From Gammaproteobacteria bacterium (GTDB lineage Bacteria > Pseudomonadota > Gammaproteobacteria > Pseudomonadales > Azotimanducaceae), in contig PAPD01000044.1 of NCBI GenBank assembly GCA_002708765.1, positions 1-34,149 of the forward strand: 34,149 nt of DNA, read 5' to 3'. This document shows, piece by piece, positions 25,404 through 34,123 of the stretch (its first letter is position 1; every line of letters begins with the position of its first letter). The notes below the pieces were generated by a model. It had not been told where the DNA came from. It saw only the letters and a list, made by a program, of their open reading frames with translations, and did not search any database. The translations under genes and the position numbers were made by a program.

Positions 25404-26210
25404 ATGTCGAGACTGTCAGTAACATTATCGGATCTAATACAACGAGGAAAAAAGTCCCTGGTTGTTTACGTTGTCGCGGGCGATCCATCCCCTGATCAAA
25501 CAGTTGCTCTGATGGACACGATAGTTGATGCTGGAGCTGATGTAATCGAATTAGGAATTCCCTTTTCTGATCCCGAAGCCGAAGGACCTGTTATCCAGAA
25601 AGCTCATGAGCGCGCTCTAGAAAATGAAATATCACTCTCTTCATGTTTAGAGATGGTAAAGAGTTTTAGAAAGAAAAACCGGCAAACCCCGGTGGTGTTA
25701 ATGGGATATCTGAATCCGATTGAAGCTATGGGGTACGAAGTTTTTTCCCGAAAGGCTTCCGAATCTGGTGTAGACGGAACAATACTGGTCAATCTACCAC
25801 CAGAAGAAATTGTAAGCTTTCAGGGCAGCCTCGAAAAAAATGATATCGAACCTGTTTTTCTTCTGGCTCCGACAACGAATGAAAAAAGAGGAAAGTTGAT
25901 TTGTGAAACTTCGCGCGGGTTTGTTTACTATGTATCGGTTAAAGGAACCACGGGACGGGCTGAAATAGATATTTCCGAGGTCGGAAAGCGGGTTGAGTTC
26001 TTCAAGCAACAGAGCTCGCTGCCGATACTGGTGGGGTTCGGGATCAGAGATCCGGATACTGCACGGCAAATTGGATCGGTTGCTGATGGTGTGGTTATCG
26101 GTTCTGCGGTGGTTGAGATGATCGATCTATATAGCCCCAGCTCGGAGGAGATGCTTGCCAGGGTCTCTGATTTTGTGAAGAAGGTCAGGTCTGCACTTGA
26201 CGGATCATAG
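25404..26210 (+). CDS. trpA: Tryptophan synthase alpha subunit with Glu at catalytic position 60
   Basis: TrpA splits indole-3-glycerol phosphate into indole and glyceraldehyde-3-phosphate. It has 268 residues, as in E. coli, and the numbering is collinear. Catalytic Glu49 is present (VIELGIPFSDP). Position 60, Asp in the usual SDPxADGP motif, is Glu: the string here is SDPEAEGPVIQ. Other family features are normal: FVYYVSVKGTTGRA, the phosphate-binding GFGIRDPD, and GVVIGSAVVE. The codons are clean and the frame is intact, so this is a natural substitution rather than an error. folC starts within the last 14 bases. The gene order trpF-trpB-trpA resembles that in several gammaproteobacteria, but accD does not follow. 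Confidence 0.96.
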   Translation: MSRLSVTLSDLIQRGKKSLVVYVVAGDPSPDQTVALMDTIVDAGADVIELGIPFSDPEAEGPVIQKAHERALENEISLSSCLEMVKSFRKKNRQTPVVLMGYLNPIEAMGYEVFSRKASESGVDGTILVNLPPEEIVSFQGSLEKNDIEPVFLLAPTTNEKRGKLICETSRGFVYYVSVKGTTGRAEIDISEVGKRVEFFKQQSSLPILVGFGIRDPDTARQIGSVADGVVIGSAVVEMIDLYSPSSEEMLARVSDFVKKVRSALDGS

Positions 26211-27387
26211 TAAGGATCTGGAATGGTGGCTGAGTTATATAGAATCAGTCCATGCTAAAAGCTGGGACCTGGGGCTAGAGCGGGTCAGTAAGGTAGCGCA
26301 ACGACTTGATGTCGTGAGGCCAGCTCCTGTGGTTGTGGTTGTAGGAGGAACCAATGGAAAAGGATCGGTGTGCGAGTACCTTTCAGAGTTTGGTGTCAGG
26401 AATAACCTTAAAGTAGGTAAATCGACGTCCCCTCATATGCTGGATTATAATGAGCGGATTCAGATAAATAATGAATTGCTGCCCGACGAAGAAATTGTCG
26501 ATGTTTTTAGACTGATCGAATCATCCAGGGAAGAGATCTCTCTCACCTATTTTGAATTTTCTGCCCTCGCAGCAATGCTGACCTTTGTCCGGGAGCAGGT
26601 TGATGTGGCGATTCTCGAGATTGGCCTTGGAGGTAGATTGGACGCGATGAATATTGTCGAGAGAGATCTCTCTATAATAACCTCGATCTCTCTGGATCAT
26701 GAGAGCTGGCTAGGCAGCACCCGAGAAGAAATCGGAAAAGAAAAAGCAGGGATCATGAGGCCGGATGTCGTATGTGTTCTGGGTGACCCCGACCCTCCCG
26801 CGAGTTTGCTAAATTATGCTAGAGAACAGGGGGTGCCGTTAAAAAAAATGGGTATTGACTACGGTTTGTTTGAGGGAAGGGTAAGCCTCTCCCGGGAAAA
26901 TTTCTCCATTGCCAAGGAAGCCGCAGGGTTACTAGGGTGGGATCTTAAGTCTGGACCTGAAATTGCGGAGAAGAAAAAGTTGCTGGGACGAAAAACTTGG
27001 TTAAAGCGAAGATGTCCGGTGATTCTTGATGTGGCCCATAATCCGGGTGCAGCCCAGCACTTGTCTAGGTACCTTTTAGACCACAAACCAGAGGGGAAAG
27101 TGCATGCTATTTTTGGTATATATACGGACAAAAACGTTGAAGGTGTAATTGATCACCTGCGAGGGCTAGTTTCTTGCTGGCACCTCGTAAGTAACGATGA
27201 ACCTCGCAGCCACTCTTCCGCCGAGTTAGCCCTTTTTTTCTCGGAGTCCGAGAGATCAAATGTAATGACATATGATAAAATAGGGAATGTATTCGATAGT
27301 GTCGAATTAAGGACAGTTTCAGATGATTTGATCGTTGTTTTTGGGTCTTTTTTTGTGGTTTCGGCGGCATTGAAGATCTGGGCATAG
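26197..27387 (+). CDS. folC: Dihydrofolate/folylpolyglutamate synthase
   Basis: FolC adds glutamate to dihydropteroate and then poly-glutamylates folate, using ATP. The 396-residue product is a Mur-ligase-type enzyme. It has the P-loop VVGGTNGKGSVCEYL, the STSPHMLDYNERIQIN substrate loop, ILEIGLGGRLDAMNIV, SLDHESWLG, KEKAGIMR and DVAHNPGA. The best start is TTG 26197, overlapping trpA by 14 bases. No in-frame ATG lies early enough without losing the conserved DLGLERV opening. It is slightly shorter than E. coli FolC (about 420). In related genomes accD precedes this gene. Confidence 0.95.
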   Translation: MTDHSKDLEWWLSYIESVHAKSWDLGLERVSKVAQRLDVVRPAPVVVVVGGTNGKGSVCEYLSEFGVRNNLKVGKSTSPHMLDYNERIQINNELLPDEEIVDVFRLIESSREEISLTYFEFSALAAMLTFVREQVDVAILEIGLGGRLDAMNIVERDLSIITSISLDHESWLGSTREEIGKEKAGIMRPDVVCVLGDPDPPASLLNYAREQGVPLKKMGIDYGLFEGRVSLSRENFSIAKEAAGLLGWDLKSGPEIAEKKKLLGRKTWLKRRCPVILDVAHNPGAAQHLSRYLLDHKPEGKVHAIFGIYTDKNVEGVIDHLRGLVSCWHLVSNDEPRSHSSAELALFFSESERSNVMTYDKIGNVFDSVELRTVSDDLIVVFGSFFVVSAALKIWA

Positions 27388-27403
27388 CTCCTGAGGAATA
27401 GGT

Positions 27404-27955
27404 TTGGAAGAGAGGTTAAAAAAGAGATTAGTTGGTTCCGTTATCTTCATTTCGTTGGCGATAATTTTCTTTCCGTTAATTTTTGATGGTAACGAGAGGG
27501 AAAGAGTTGAATTTGATCGTGATATCCCTGAGCCTCCCAGAGTTAATATGAGAGAAGTTTCTCTGGAAGAAATAGAGAAAAAAGTCAGCGCGATAGAAAA
27601 TACCAGTGCACTGAAGCTGCCGCTAGAAGTTGCTGATGAGAAAGACTATTCAAATGAACCCGACTTCCAGCTGGATAAAAACGGTCTTCCGGTTAACTGG
27701 ACAATTCAGGTCGGCAGCTTCCAAGAAAAAGGCAATGCCATAAGGTTGCGAGCCAGGCTGAGAGAAAATAATTTCAAATCTTATATCCTGAGCGGAAAGT
27801 CTAGCACCGGCGACTGGTACCGGGTATTTGTTGGGCCGCTCAGCAGCAGGAGTGCTTTGAAAGCCATAAAACTCGATATCGAAAAAAAGCTCAAAGTTTC
27901 GGGGAATATTGTGAGGCACCGAATAGAGCAGGATTCGGAGCAATTGGGAGGTTGA
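27404..27955 (+). CDS. SPOR-domain protein (DedD-like)
   Basis: A 183-residue inner-membrane protein. A short basic N-terminus (MEERLKKRLVG) precedes one transmembrane helix (about 11-29), then a periplasmic linker and a C-terminal SPOR domain (about 108-180: WTIQVGSFQEKGNAIRLRARL and WYRVFVGPLSSRSALKAI). SPOR domains bind denuded septal peptidoglycan, so it probably acts in cell division, as DedD does. It starts at TTG 27404 after GAGG, 16 bases from folC. The folC-dedD-cvpA-purF order is widely conserved in gammaproteobacteria. Confidence 0.92.
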   Translation: MEERLKKRLVGSVIFISLAIIFFPLIFDGNERERVEFDRDIPEPPRVNMREVSLEEIEKKVSAIENTSALKLPLEVADEKDYSNEPDFQLDKNGLPVNWTIQVGSFQEKGNAIRLRARLRENNFKSYILSGKSSTGDWYRVFVGPLSSRSALKAIKLDIEKKLKVSGNIVRHRIEQDSEQLGG

Positions 27956-28443
27956 TGGTAGCGACAATAGATTGGGTAATCTTGCTTGGTTTGTTTTTGT
28001 CTTTATTGTTTGGAGCATGGCGAGGCCTGGTAAAAGAGGCGTTGTCTCTGTTTTCCTGGATTTCCGCGTTTTTTGTTTCCATCAGTTTTGTGTCTGACCT
28101 TAGCCCATTTTTTGCTCAGCTAATGGGCGCGGAGATCTTTGCTTTTCCTTTGAGTTTTCTGTCTCTGTTCGTAGGAACCATGTTGGTTTTTTCGTTTGTT
28201 TCCTTTTTGCTAAACGAAGCACTGGTATTTGGTGGTTTGAAAGGGTTAGATAGGTTCATGGGTCTGGTGTTCGGGATAGTCAGGGGATCGCTGATTGTAG
28301 TTATAATATGCGTTATCTGCCGACTTTTAGCACCGCGGACCTACTCACAATGGCACGAGAATTCTATTTTTGTGCCTAAGTTTATGCAGGTCTTTGACTA
28401 TATCTGGGATCTGGTTTGGGAGACCTCGCCACTAGTTTTTTAG
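27955..28443 (+). CDS. cvpA: CvpA family inner-membrane protein
   Basis: CvpA is a small multi-span membrane protein named for colicin V production, linked to envelope homeostasis and purF. The product has 162 residues from ATG 27955. That start is preferred over TTG 27952 because the GGGAGG site ends at 27951 and would leave no spacer to the TTG. Four hydrophobic segments are visible (about 5-25, 31-50, 60-85, 100-120), with the family motif GxxRGLVKEALSLFSWISAF. The start overlaps the SPOR gene stop (TGATG). purF follows 27 bases on, the classical arrangement. Confidence 0.93.
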   Translation: MVATIDWVILLGLFLSLLFGAWRGLVKEALSLFSWISAFFVSISFVSDLSPFFAQLMGAEIFAFPLSFLSLFVGTMLVFSFVSFLLNEALVFGGLKGLDRFMGLVFGIVRGSLIVVIICVICRLLAPRTYSQWHENSIFVPKFMQVFDYIWDLVWETSPLVF

Positions 28444-28470
28444 TCTAGGCCTGATTAAGGAGAGTTTAAT

Positions 28471-29979
28471 TTGTGTGGATTGGTCGGCATTGTCGGTAAA
28501 GATCATGTGTTTTCGGATTTGTATGATTCCCTGACTATTCTCCAGCACCGTGGTCAGGATGCCGCTGGCATAGTCACTTGTGATCAGGGGCGACTGCACT
28601 TGCGCAAAGAAAACGGTTTGGTCAGGGATGTTTTTCGGCACAGGCACATCGAAATGTTGAAAGGCCGGATGGGGCTGGGACACGTTCGCTACCCCACCGC
28701 TGGTTCCTCGAGTGCTGCAGAAGCGCAACCGATGTACGTCAATTCTCCCTACGGTATCTGCCTTGCTCATAACGGAAATTTGATAAATGCTAACGAACTC
28801 TCGAAGAGCCTGTTTGTGAGCGAGCGTCGTCATATCAATACCGATTCTGATTCCGAGCTTTTGCTGAATGTTCTTGCTGATGAACTGCAAAAAAGTGCAG
28901 GAAGTCTCGATTCTGCAGAACAGATCTTTAGTGCTGTCCGAGGTCTCCACAAAAGGGTCAAGGGTGCCTATGCAGTAGTCGGGCTAATTACTGGATACGG
29001 AATCGTCGGATTCAGGGACCCAAATGGCATTCGTCCGTTAATTTATGGTAGGAGAGAATCCACGTCGGGACCGGAATTCATGATTGCTTCAGAATCTGTG
29101 GCATTGAGTGTTTTAGGTTTTGAGGTGATTGCAGATGTGGGGCCAGGCGAGGCTGTGTTCATTGACGCTAGTGGAAAGGTGAAGGTCGAGCAATGCGCTG
29201 AGAACCCGGTATACAATCCCTGTATCTTCGAATATGTGTATCTGGCGAGGCCAGATTCAGTTATTGACAAGGTATCGGTTTACAAGGCCAGATTGAAAAT
29301 GGGCGAGAAACTGGCGGACAAAATCAAGAGAGAGTACCCCGATAATGATATCGATGTAGTCATTCCCATACCCGATACCAGTTGTACCGCAGCTCTTCCG
29401 ATGGCCCATCGGTTGGGGGTCAAGTATCGAGAGGGATTGGTAAAAAATCGCTACGTCGGTAGAACCTTCATCATGCCAGGACAGGCTGAAAGAAGAAAAT
29501 CAGTTCGTAGGAAACTGAGTCCGATAGAGTTGGAGTTCAGAGGAAAAAACGTATTACTGGTTGATGATTCGATAGTTCGTGGGACTACTTCCAGGCAGAT
29601 CGTCCAGATGGCTAGGGAGTCCGGGGCAAAGAAAGTGTATCTGGCCTCCGCCGCCCCTCCTGTGAGGTTCCCGAACGTATACGGAATAGATATGCCTGCC
29701 GCGTCAGAGTTCATAGCTCATAATTCTTCTGTTGAGCAGATAGCCGACTATGTCGGTGCTGACTGGGTGATTTATCAGGATCTTGAGGATCTGATCCTGA
29801 GTGCATCCGGGATCAATTCCGACATCGTCGGGTTTGATTGCTCAATATTTGATGGGGCTTATGTTACAGGGCTTCTTGATCCGAGATATTTGGATTTGCT
29901 GAGGACTTCAAGGGGGCAGGAGGTAAACGACAAATCTACTATCCAGAAAGAACTGATCGAACTTCATAATCAGCAATAA
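28471..29979 (+). CDS. purF: Amidophosphoribosyltransferase
   Basis: PurF makes 5-phosphoribosylamine from PRPP and glutamine, the first committed step of purine synthesis. The 502-residue product begins MCGLVGIVG; Cys2 becomes the N-terminal nucleophile after methionine removal. The glutaminase half has [12 protein letters not shown] and [10 protein letters not shown]. The phosphoribosyltransferase half has the PRPP loop [19 protein letters not shown] near residue 365. Initiation is at TTG 28471 after AAGGAG. The Cys must sit second, so this start is certain. A small hairpin lies between its end and the convergent acnB. Confidence 0.98.
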   Translation: MCGLVGIVGKDHVFSDLYDSLTILQHRGQDAAGIVTCDQGRLHLRKENGLVRDVFRHRHIEMLKGRMGLGHVRYPTAGSSSAAEAQPMYVNSPYGICLAHNGNLINANELSKSLFVSERRHINTDSDSELLLNVLADELQKSAGSLDSAEQIFSAVRGLHKRVKGAYAVVGLITGYGIVGFRDPNGIRPLIYGRRESTSGPEFMIASESVALSVLGFEVIADVGPGEAVFIDASGKVKVEQCAENPVYNPCIFEYVYLARPDSVIDKVSVYKARLKMGEKLADKIKREYPDNDIDVVIPIPDTSCTAALPMAHRLGVKYREGLVKNRYVGRTFIMPGQAERRKSVRRKLSPIELEFRGKNVLLVDDSIVRGTTSRQIVQMARESGAKKVYLASAAPPVRFPNVYGIDMPAASEFIAHNSSVEQIADYVGADWVIYQDLEDLILSASGINSDIVGFDCSIFDGAYVTGLLDPRYLDLLRTSRGQEVNDKSTIQKELIELHNQQ

Positions 29980-29991
29980 AAGCCATTTCGA

Positions 29992-30006
29992 AAGAACAGG
30001 GTTCTT
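29992..30006. terminator. Small hairpin between convergent purF and acnB
   Basis: AAGAAC and GTTCTT form a perfect 6-bp stem with a 3-base loop in the 28-base gap between the two converging genes. The following bases are only modestly T-rich, so this is a weak bidirectional terminator candidate. Confidence 0.35.
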
Positions 30007-30007
30007 C

Positions 30008-32584
30008 TTAGTTTGCTGATACGATATTAACTGCGGGAATCTGGACTGTATCTGCCATTTTCTGGAATGATTCTATCTGATGAAAATTCAGGTACCGGTA
30101 TATATCTTCTGCAAAGGCATCAAGGTCTTTAGCATATTCAAGATATTCCTGCGGTGATGGGAGCTTTCCAATAATGCTTGAAACCGCAGCAAGTTCGGCC
30201 GAAGCGAGGTAGACGTTGGCGCCGTCGCCGAGCCGATTCGGGAAATTTCTTGTGGACGTGGATACGCAGGTTGAGTTTGGAGCGACTCTAGCCTGATTAC
30301 CCATACACAGAGAGCACCCAGGCATTTCAGTTCTTGCTCCGGCTCGCGCAAAGACATTATAGATACCTTCTTCCATCAACTGGTGTTCGTCCATTTTAGT
30401 TGGGGGTGAAATCCATAATCGAGTAGGTATCGCTTCTGCTTTTTCGAGCATTCTGGCGGCTGCCCGGAAGTGGCCTATGTTTGTCATACATGAACCGATG
30501 AAGACTTCGTCTATTTTTTCGCCAGCGACTTCTGATAGCGGTCTCACGTCATCGGGATCGTTAGGACATGCCAGCAACGGTTCCTTTATTTCATTCAGGT
30601 TGATTTCTATTGTCTCGGCATACTCGGCATCTTTATCGGGTGTCATAAGCTCTGGGTTAGCGATCCAGGCTTCCATGGATTCTATTCTCCTACCTAAGGT
30701 TCTGGGATCTCCATAACCTTCGCTGATCATCCATTTAAGCAAAGTAATATTCGAACTAATGTATTCGATTATTGGTTCCTGTCCTAGCCGGATAGTGCAC
30801 CCCCCCGCAGACCTTTCGGCAGATGCATCGCTGATCTCGAAGGCCTGCTCTACTTTTAGGTCAGGTAACCCTTCAATTTCCAGGATCTTCCCCGAGAAAA
30901 TATTCTTCTTTCCTTCCTTTACGACGGTAAGCAGGCCTCTCTGGATTGCTGCGTAGGGGATAGCGTTAACGAGATCTCTAAGGGTTATGCCAGGCTGGAT
31001 ATTTCCCTTGAATCTGACAAGCACGGACTCGGGCATGTCCAGCGGCATGACCCCGAGCGCAGCTCCAAAAGCGACGAGTCCCGAACCCGCAGGAAAGCTG
31101 ATTCCAATAGGGAAACGGGTATGAGAGTCGCCCCCGGTACCAACGGTGTCTGGAAGAAGCATTCTGTTGAGCCAGGAATGAATAATCCCATCCCCTGGCC
31201 GCAATGCCACGCCGCCTCTTGTCTGGATAAAGTCCGGTAAAGTGTGCTGAGTGTCGATGTCTACGGGTTTCGGGTAGGCCGCGGTATGGCAAAAAGATTG
31301 CATAACCAGATCCGCTGAAAAACCGAGGCATGCAAGTTCTTTCAGTTCGTCTCTGGTCATCGGTCCGGTTGTGTCCTGGGAGCCAACCGTCGTCATCTTT
31401 GGTTCGCAATAGGTTCCCGGTCGAACACCTTCCACCCCACATGCCTTGCCGACCATTTTCTGTGCCAAGGTAAAACCTTTATTGCTTTCGGATACCGGAA
31501 CCGGTTTTCGAAAAATGTCTGTCGGACCCATCGAAAGTACTTCCCTGGCTCTTTCGGTCAGGCCACGGCCTATGATCAGTGGAATCCGTCCGCCGGCCTG
31601 AACTTCATCAAGAAGCACTGGTGATGAAAGCTCAAAGGTAGAGACTACTTCGCCGGAATCGTTCTCTATTTTTCCTTCATAGGGGAAGACAATGATAGTG
31701 TCTCCCGTATTCATTCCTGTTACGTCGCACTCTATAGGCAGTGCGCCTGCGTCTTCCATGGTGTTAAAAAAGATCGGTGCAATTTTCCCTCCGAGGCACA
31801 CGCCCCCATCTCTTTTATTAGGAATGTTCGGGATATCATTTCCGATGTGCCAGAGCACCGAATTGGTAGCCGATTTTCGGGATGACCCTGTTCCTACAAC
31901 GTCTCCCACATAAGCCAAGGGCTTACCTTTGTTTTTTAACTGGTCAATCAGTTCGAGCGGGTTTTCCATCCTTTTTACCAGCATGGCTTTGGCGTGAAGA
32001 GGGATATCCGGACGACTCCATGCATCACCGGCAGGAGAAAGATCGTCAGTATTTGTTTCTCCTTCTACTTTAAATACGGTTATCTCGATCTGTTCCGGGA
32101 CCGGAGATTTTTTGGTAAACCAGTCGGCTGCCGCCCAGGATTTTAGTACGTCCATGGCGTGGCTATTCGTCTTGCTTTTTTCGACTACGTCGTGAAAAGC
32201 ATCAAACATCAGAAGGGTCTTTGATAACCCAGTCGCGGCGATAGAAGCAATTTTATCTTCGCTGTCCAGCAGACCTATCAGCGCCTCGATGTTGTAGCCG
32301 CCCAGCATCGTTCCTAGTAACTCGGTCGCTTTCTCTCTGCTCAGGATAGAACATTTTGTTCTGTCGTTTGCCACGTCATTAAGGAAAGCTGCTTTTACGT
32401 AAGCCGCGTCATCTACACCGGCAGGAATTCGATTTTCGAGCAGGTCCAGCAGGGTGTCCGTTTCTGATTCAGGAGGATTTTTCAGGAGTTCCACTAACTG
32501 GTTAACCTGTTCCGCGTTTAACGGCTTCGGATCAATGCCTTCCCTTGCACGTTCTTTCACGTGTTCTCTATATGCTTCTAGCAC
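30008..32584 (-). CDS. acnB: Aconitate hydratase B (bifunctional 2-methylisocitrate dehydratase family)
   Basis: AcnB isomerises citrate and isocitrate in the TCA cycle through a 4Fe-4S cluster, and can act in the methylcitrate cycle. It has 858 residues (865 in E. coli). The N-terminal HEAT-like domain begins [17 protein letters not shown]; the swivel domain follows ([24 protein letters not shown]). Cluster cysteines lie in [14 protein letters not shown] and [13 protein letters not shown]. It starts at GTG 32584 after GGGAG. A promoter in the divergent gap with miaE is proposed. As apo-protein, AcnB binds mRNA in E. coli. Confidence 0.98.
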   Translation of the reverse strand: MLEAYREHVKERAREGIDPKPLNAEQVNQLVELLKNPPESETDTLLDLLENRIPAGVDDAAYVKAAFLNDVANDRTKCSILSREKATELLGTMLGGYNIEALIGLLDSEDKIASIAATGLSKTLLMFDAFHDVVEKSKTNSHAMDVLKSWAAADWFTKKSPVPEQIEITVFKVEGETNTDDLSPAGDAWSRPDIPLHAKAMLVKRMENPLELIDQLKNKGKPLAYVGDVVGTGSSRKSATNSVLWHIGNDIPNIPNKRDGGVCLGGKIAPIFFNTMEDAGALPIECDVTGMNTGDTIIVFPYEGKIENDSGEVVSTFELSSPVLLDEVQAGGRIPLIIGRGLTERAREVLSMGPTDIFRKPVPVSESNKGFTLAQKMVGKACGVEGVRPGTYCEPKMTTVGSQDTTGPMTRDELKELACLGFSADLVMQSFCHTAAYPKPVDIDTQHTLPDFIQTRGGVALRPGDGIIHSWLNRMLLPDTVGTGGDSHTRFPIGISFPAGSGLVAFGAALGVMPLDMPESVLVRFKGNIQPGITLRDLVNAIPYAAIQRGLLTVVKEGKKNIFSGKILEIEGLPDLKVEQAFEISDASAERSAGGCTIRLGQEPIIEYISSNITLLKWMISEGYGDPRTLGRRIESMEAWIANPELMTPDKDAEYAETIEINLNEIKEPLLACPNDPDDVRPLSEVAGEKIDEVFIGSCMTNIGHFRAAARMLEKAEAIPTRLWISPPTKMDEHQLMEEGIYNVFARAGARTEMPGCSLCMGNQARVAPNSTCVSTSTRNFPNRLGDGANVYLASAELAAVSSIIGKLPSPQEYLEYAKDLDAFAEDIYRYLNFHQIESFQKMADTVQIPAVNIVSAN

Positions 32585-32629
32585 CTTAACTCCCTGGTAT
32601 ATAATGATGATGTGCTTCGCGAGAAGGAG

Positions 32630-32658
32630 ATTTTAATCTAAGGGAGTGAAAAAGTTAA
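32630..32658 (-). promoter_or_regulatory. Candidate sigma-70 promoter of acnB
   Basis: On the minus strand, TTAACT (32658-32653), a 17-base spacer and TAAAAT (32635-32630) match the sigma-70 consensus at 4 and 5 of 6 positions. Transcription would start near 32623, leaving a leader of about 40 bases. Confidence 0.5.
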
Positions 32659-32677
32659 GTCGTGTAGGTATAAGCTA

Positions 32678-33280
32678 ATGAATGTGAACAAATTTTTGTA
32701 TTGCCCTACGCCCGATGCCTGGTTAGAGGCCGCGCTGGAAAATATTCCTGTGCTGCTTATTGACCACGCTAATTGTGAAAAAAAGGCTGCCTCTACCGCG
32801 CTTAACCTTATGTTCAGGTATGTAGACAAAACCAAGGTGTTGCTCCAGTTATCGAAGCTCGCTCGAGAAGAATTGCGTCATTTCGAGCAGGTAGTTACCT
32901 TGCTAAAAGCCCGTGGCATGGATTATGAGCATATCAGTTCTTCTCGTTATGTTGGAGAGTTGCGAAAGGGTGTTCGGACGTTCGAGCCAGCGAGGCTTAT
33001 TGATACTCTGATAGTTTCAGCGGTTGTCGAGGCCCGCAGCTGCGAGCGTTTTACCAGGCTTGTTCCTTTGCTTGACGCAGAATTATCCAGATTTTATGCG
33101 GATCTGGTTAGATCTGAGGAGCGTCATTTTCGTGTCTATCTGGATTTGGCAGAAATGCTTTCAGGAGAGGTTCCGATTGAGGAGCGAGTGGGCTTTTTCC
33201 TTGAGCGTGACAAAAGCTTGGTCGAGGGGCGTGACAGCGTTTTTAGATTTCATAGCGGTGTTCCAGTTGTCCTCAACTAG
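32678..33280 (+). CDS. miaE: tRNA-(ms2io6A37) hydroxylase
   Basis: MiaE hydroxylates the isopentenyl group of ms2i6A37 in tRNAs that read U-starting codons, using oxygen and a non-heme diiron centre. The product has 200 residues, typical of the Pseudomonas-type form. Its four-helix ferritin-like core carries the iron ligands in LAREELRHFEQV (ExxH), VEARSCERF and RSEERHFRVYL (ExxH). The ATG at 32678 has a weak ribosome site. It is read divergently from acnB, and its stop overlaps the convergent lpxH stop in CTAG. Confidence 0.95.
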   Translation: MNVNKFLYCPTPDAWLEAALENIPVLLIDHANCEKKAASTALNLMFRYVDKTKVLLQLSKLAREELRHFEQVVTLLKARGMDYEHISSSRYVGELRKGVRTFEPARLIDTLIVSAVVEARSCERFTRLVPLLDAELSRFYADLVRSEERHFRVYLDLAEMLSGEVPIEERVGFFLERDKSLVEGRDSVFRFHSGVPVVLN

Positions 33281-33990
33281 AAGTTAAATTCTTTTAGCTG
33301 AAAATCCGAGCCTTCGACGGATAAGTATCTGGTCGATGGTCTCCAGTCCCCCAGGACGTACCTGTGGCCTATTACGTTTTCCAGCTGATGTTCGTGGACT
33401 GCGGGCCGGTGGGTGTGTCCGTGGATCAGTTTTGTTGCTTTCTTTTCGTTCATGGTCCTGACTACTTCTTCTGGTGTTACGTCCATGATCTCTTCTTTCA
33501 TTGTGCTCGTGTGTTTTTTGCTTTGCCCTCGCATCTGCTGGGTTATGTCTTCTCTTTCAGAAATCGTTTTCTTCAGGAAATCGGATTGGAAGGCTTCGGA
33601 GCGCAGGACCTGCCTTACGCGCTGGTATCCTGTGTCGAGGGTGCAGAGAGAGTCTCCGTGCATAAGTAGCACATTTTCGTCGCCAATGGTTATCAGGCTG
33701 GGATCTTGCAGAAGAGTAGCTCTGGTGGCCTCGCAGAACTGATCCCCGATCAAAAAATCGCGGTTGCCATGCATTAAGAAAAGCTCGCAACTCAGCCCTG
33801 ACAGGAGATTAATGACGTTCGTTGAGTGTTCCCCAGGATCATCATCTCCTATCCATGCTTCAAATAGATCGCCCAGAATATAAAGCTGATCGGCATCGCG
33901 GCATTCCGCCGTAAGAAAAATCTCGAAAGCTTCTTGAAGTTGAGGCTCCTTTTTGTCGAGGTGCAGATCAGATATGAATATGCGTTTCAT
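33277..33990 (-). CDS. lpxH: UDP-2,3-diacylglucosamine diphosphatase
   Basis: LpxH hydrolyses UDP-2,3-diacylglucosamine to lipid X and UMP in lipid A synthesis, on the inner face of the inner membrane. The 237-residue calcineurin-like phosphoesterase shows the full metal-binding series: FISDLHLD, GDLFEAWIGDDDP, HGNRDFLIG, LMHGDSLCTLD and IHGHTHRPAVH. Its presence fits a lipid A-bearing gram-negative organism. The ATG at 33990 is preceded by a TATAAT box. The gene is divergent from the tRNA-Pro gene. Confidence 0.98.
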   Translation of the reverse strand: MKRIFISDLHLDKKEPQLQEAFEIFLTAECRDADQLYILGDLFEAWIGDDDPGEHSTNVINLLSGLSCELFLMHGNRDFLIGDQFCEATRATLLQDPSLITIGDENVLLMHGDSLCTLDTGYQRVRQVLRSEAFQSDFLKKTISEREDITQQMRGQSKKHTSTMKEEIMDVTPEEVVRTMNEKKATKLIHGHTHRPAVHEHQLENVIGHRYVLGDWRPSTRYLSVEGSDFQLKEFNF

Positions 33991-34024
33991 GTGTTTATTC
34001 TAAGACATTGCTTTAACTAAACAA

Positions 34025-34053
34025 ATTATACGAGGGACGAATTGACGGAAAGT
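34025..34053 (-). promoter_or_regulatory. Candidate promoter of lpxH
   Basis: A perfect minus-strand TATAAT (34030-34025) lies 35 bases before the lpxH ATG. The -35 region, about 17 bases up, is poor (CTTTCC) and lies against the -35 of the divergent tRNA promoter. Confidence 0.45.
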
Positions 34054-34070
34054 TTCGTCATCAGTAGAAT
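34042..34070 (+). promoter_or_regulatory. Strong sigma-70 promoter of tRNA-Pro with GC-rich discriminator
   Basis: TTGACG (34042-34047), a 17-base spacer and TAGAAT (34065-34070) form a near-consensus promoter. GCCGGC follows the -10 box directly; such GC-rich discriminators mark stable-RNA promoters under stringent (ppGpp/DksA) control. The start point would be near 34077, about 47 bases before the tRNA. Confidence 0.75.
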
Positions 34071-34123
34071 GCCGGCTCCTGGGTCATTTAGAGGGGTTCT
34101 CTCTTTTTTTGCCCAAAAACAAT

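Noticed and set aside
32600-32605. Perfect TATAAT on the plus strand before miaE as its promoter
   Set aside because: No acceptable -35 box lies 16-18 bases upstream (TTCTAG is the best), and the sequence is also part of a TATATA string readable on both strands. It was kept out of the feature list.
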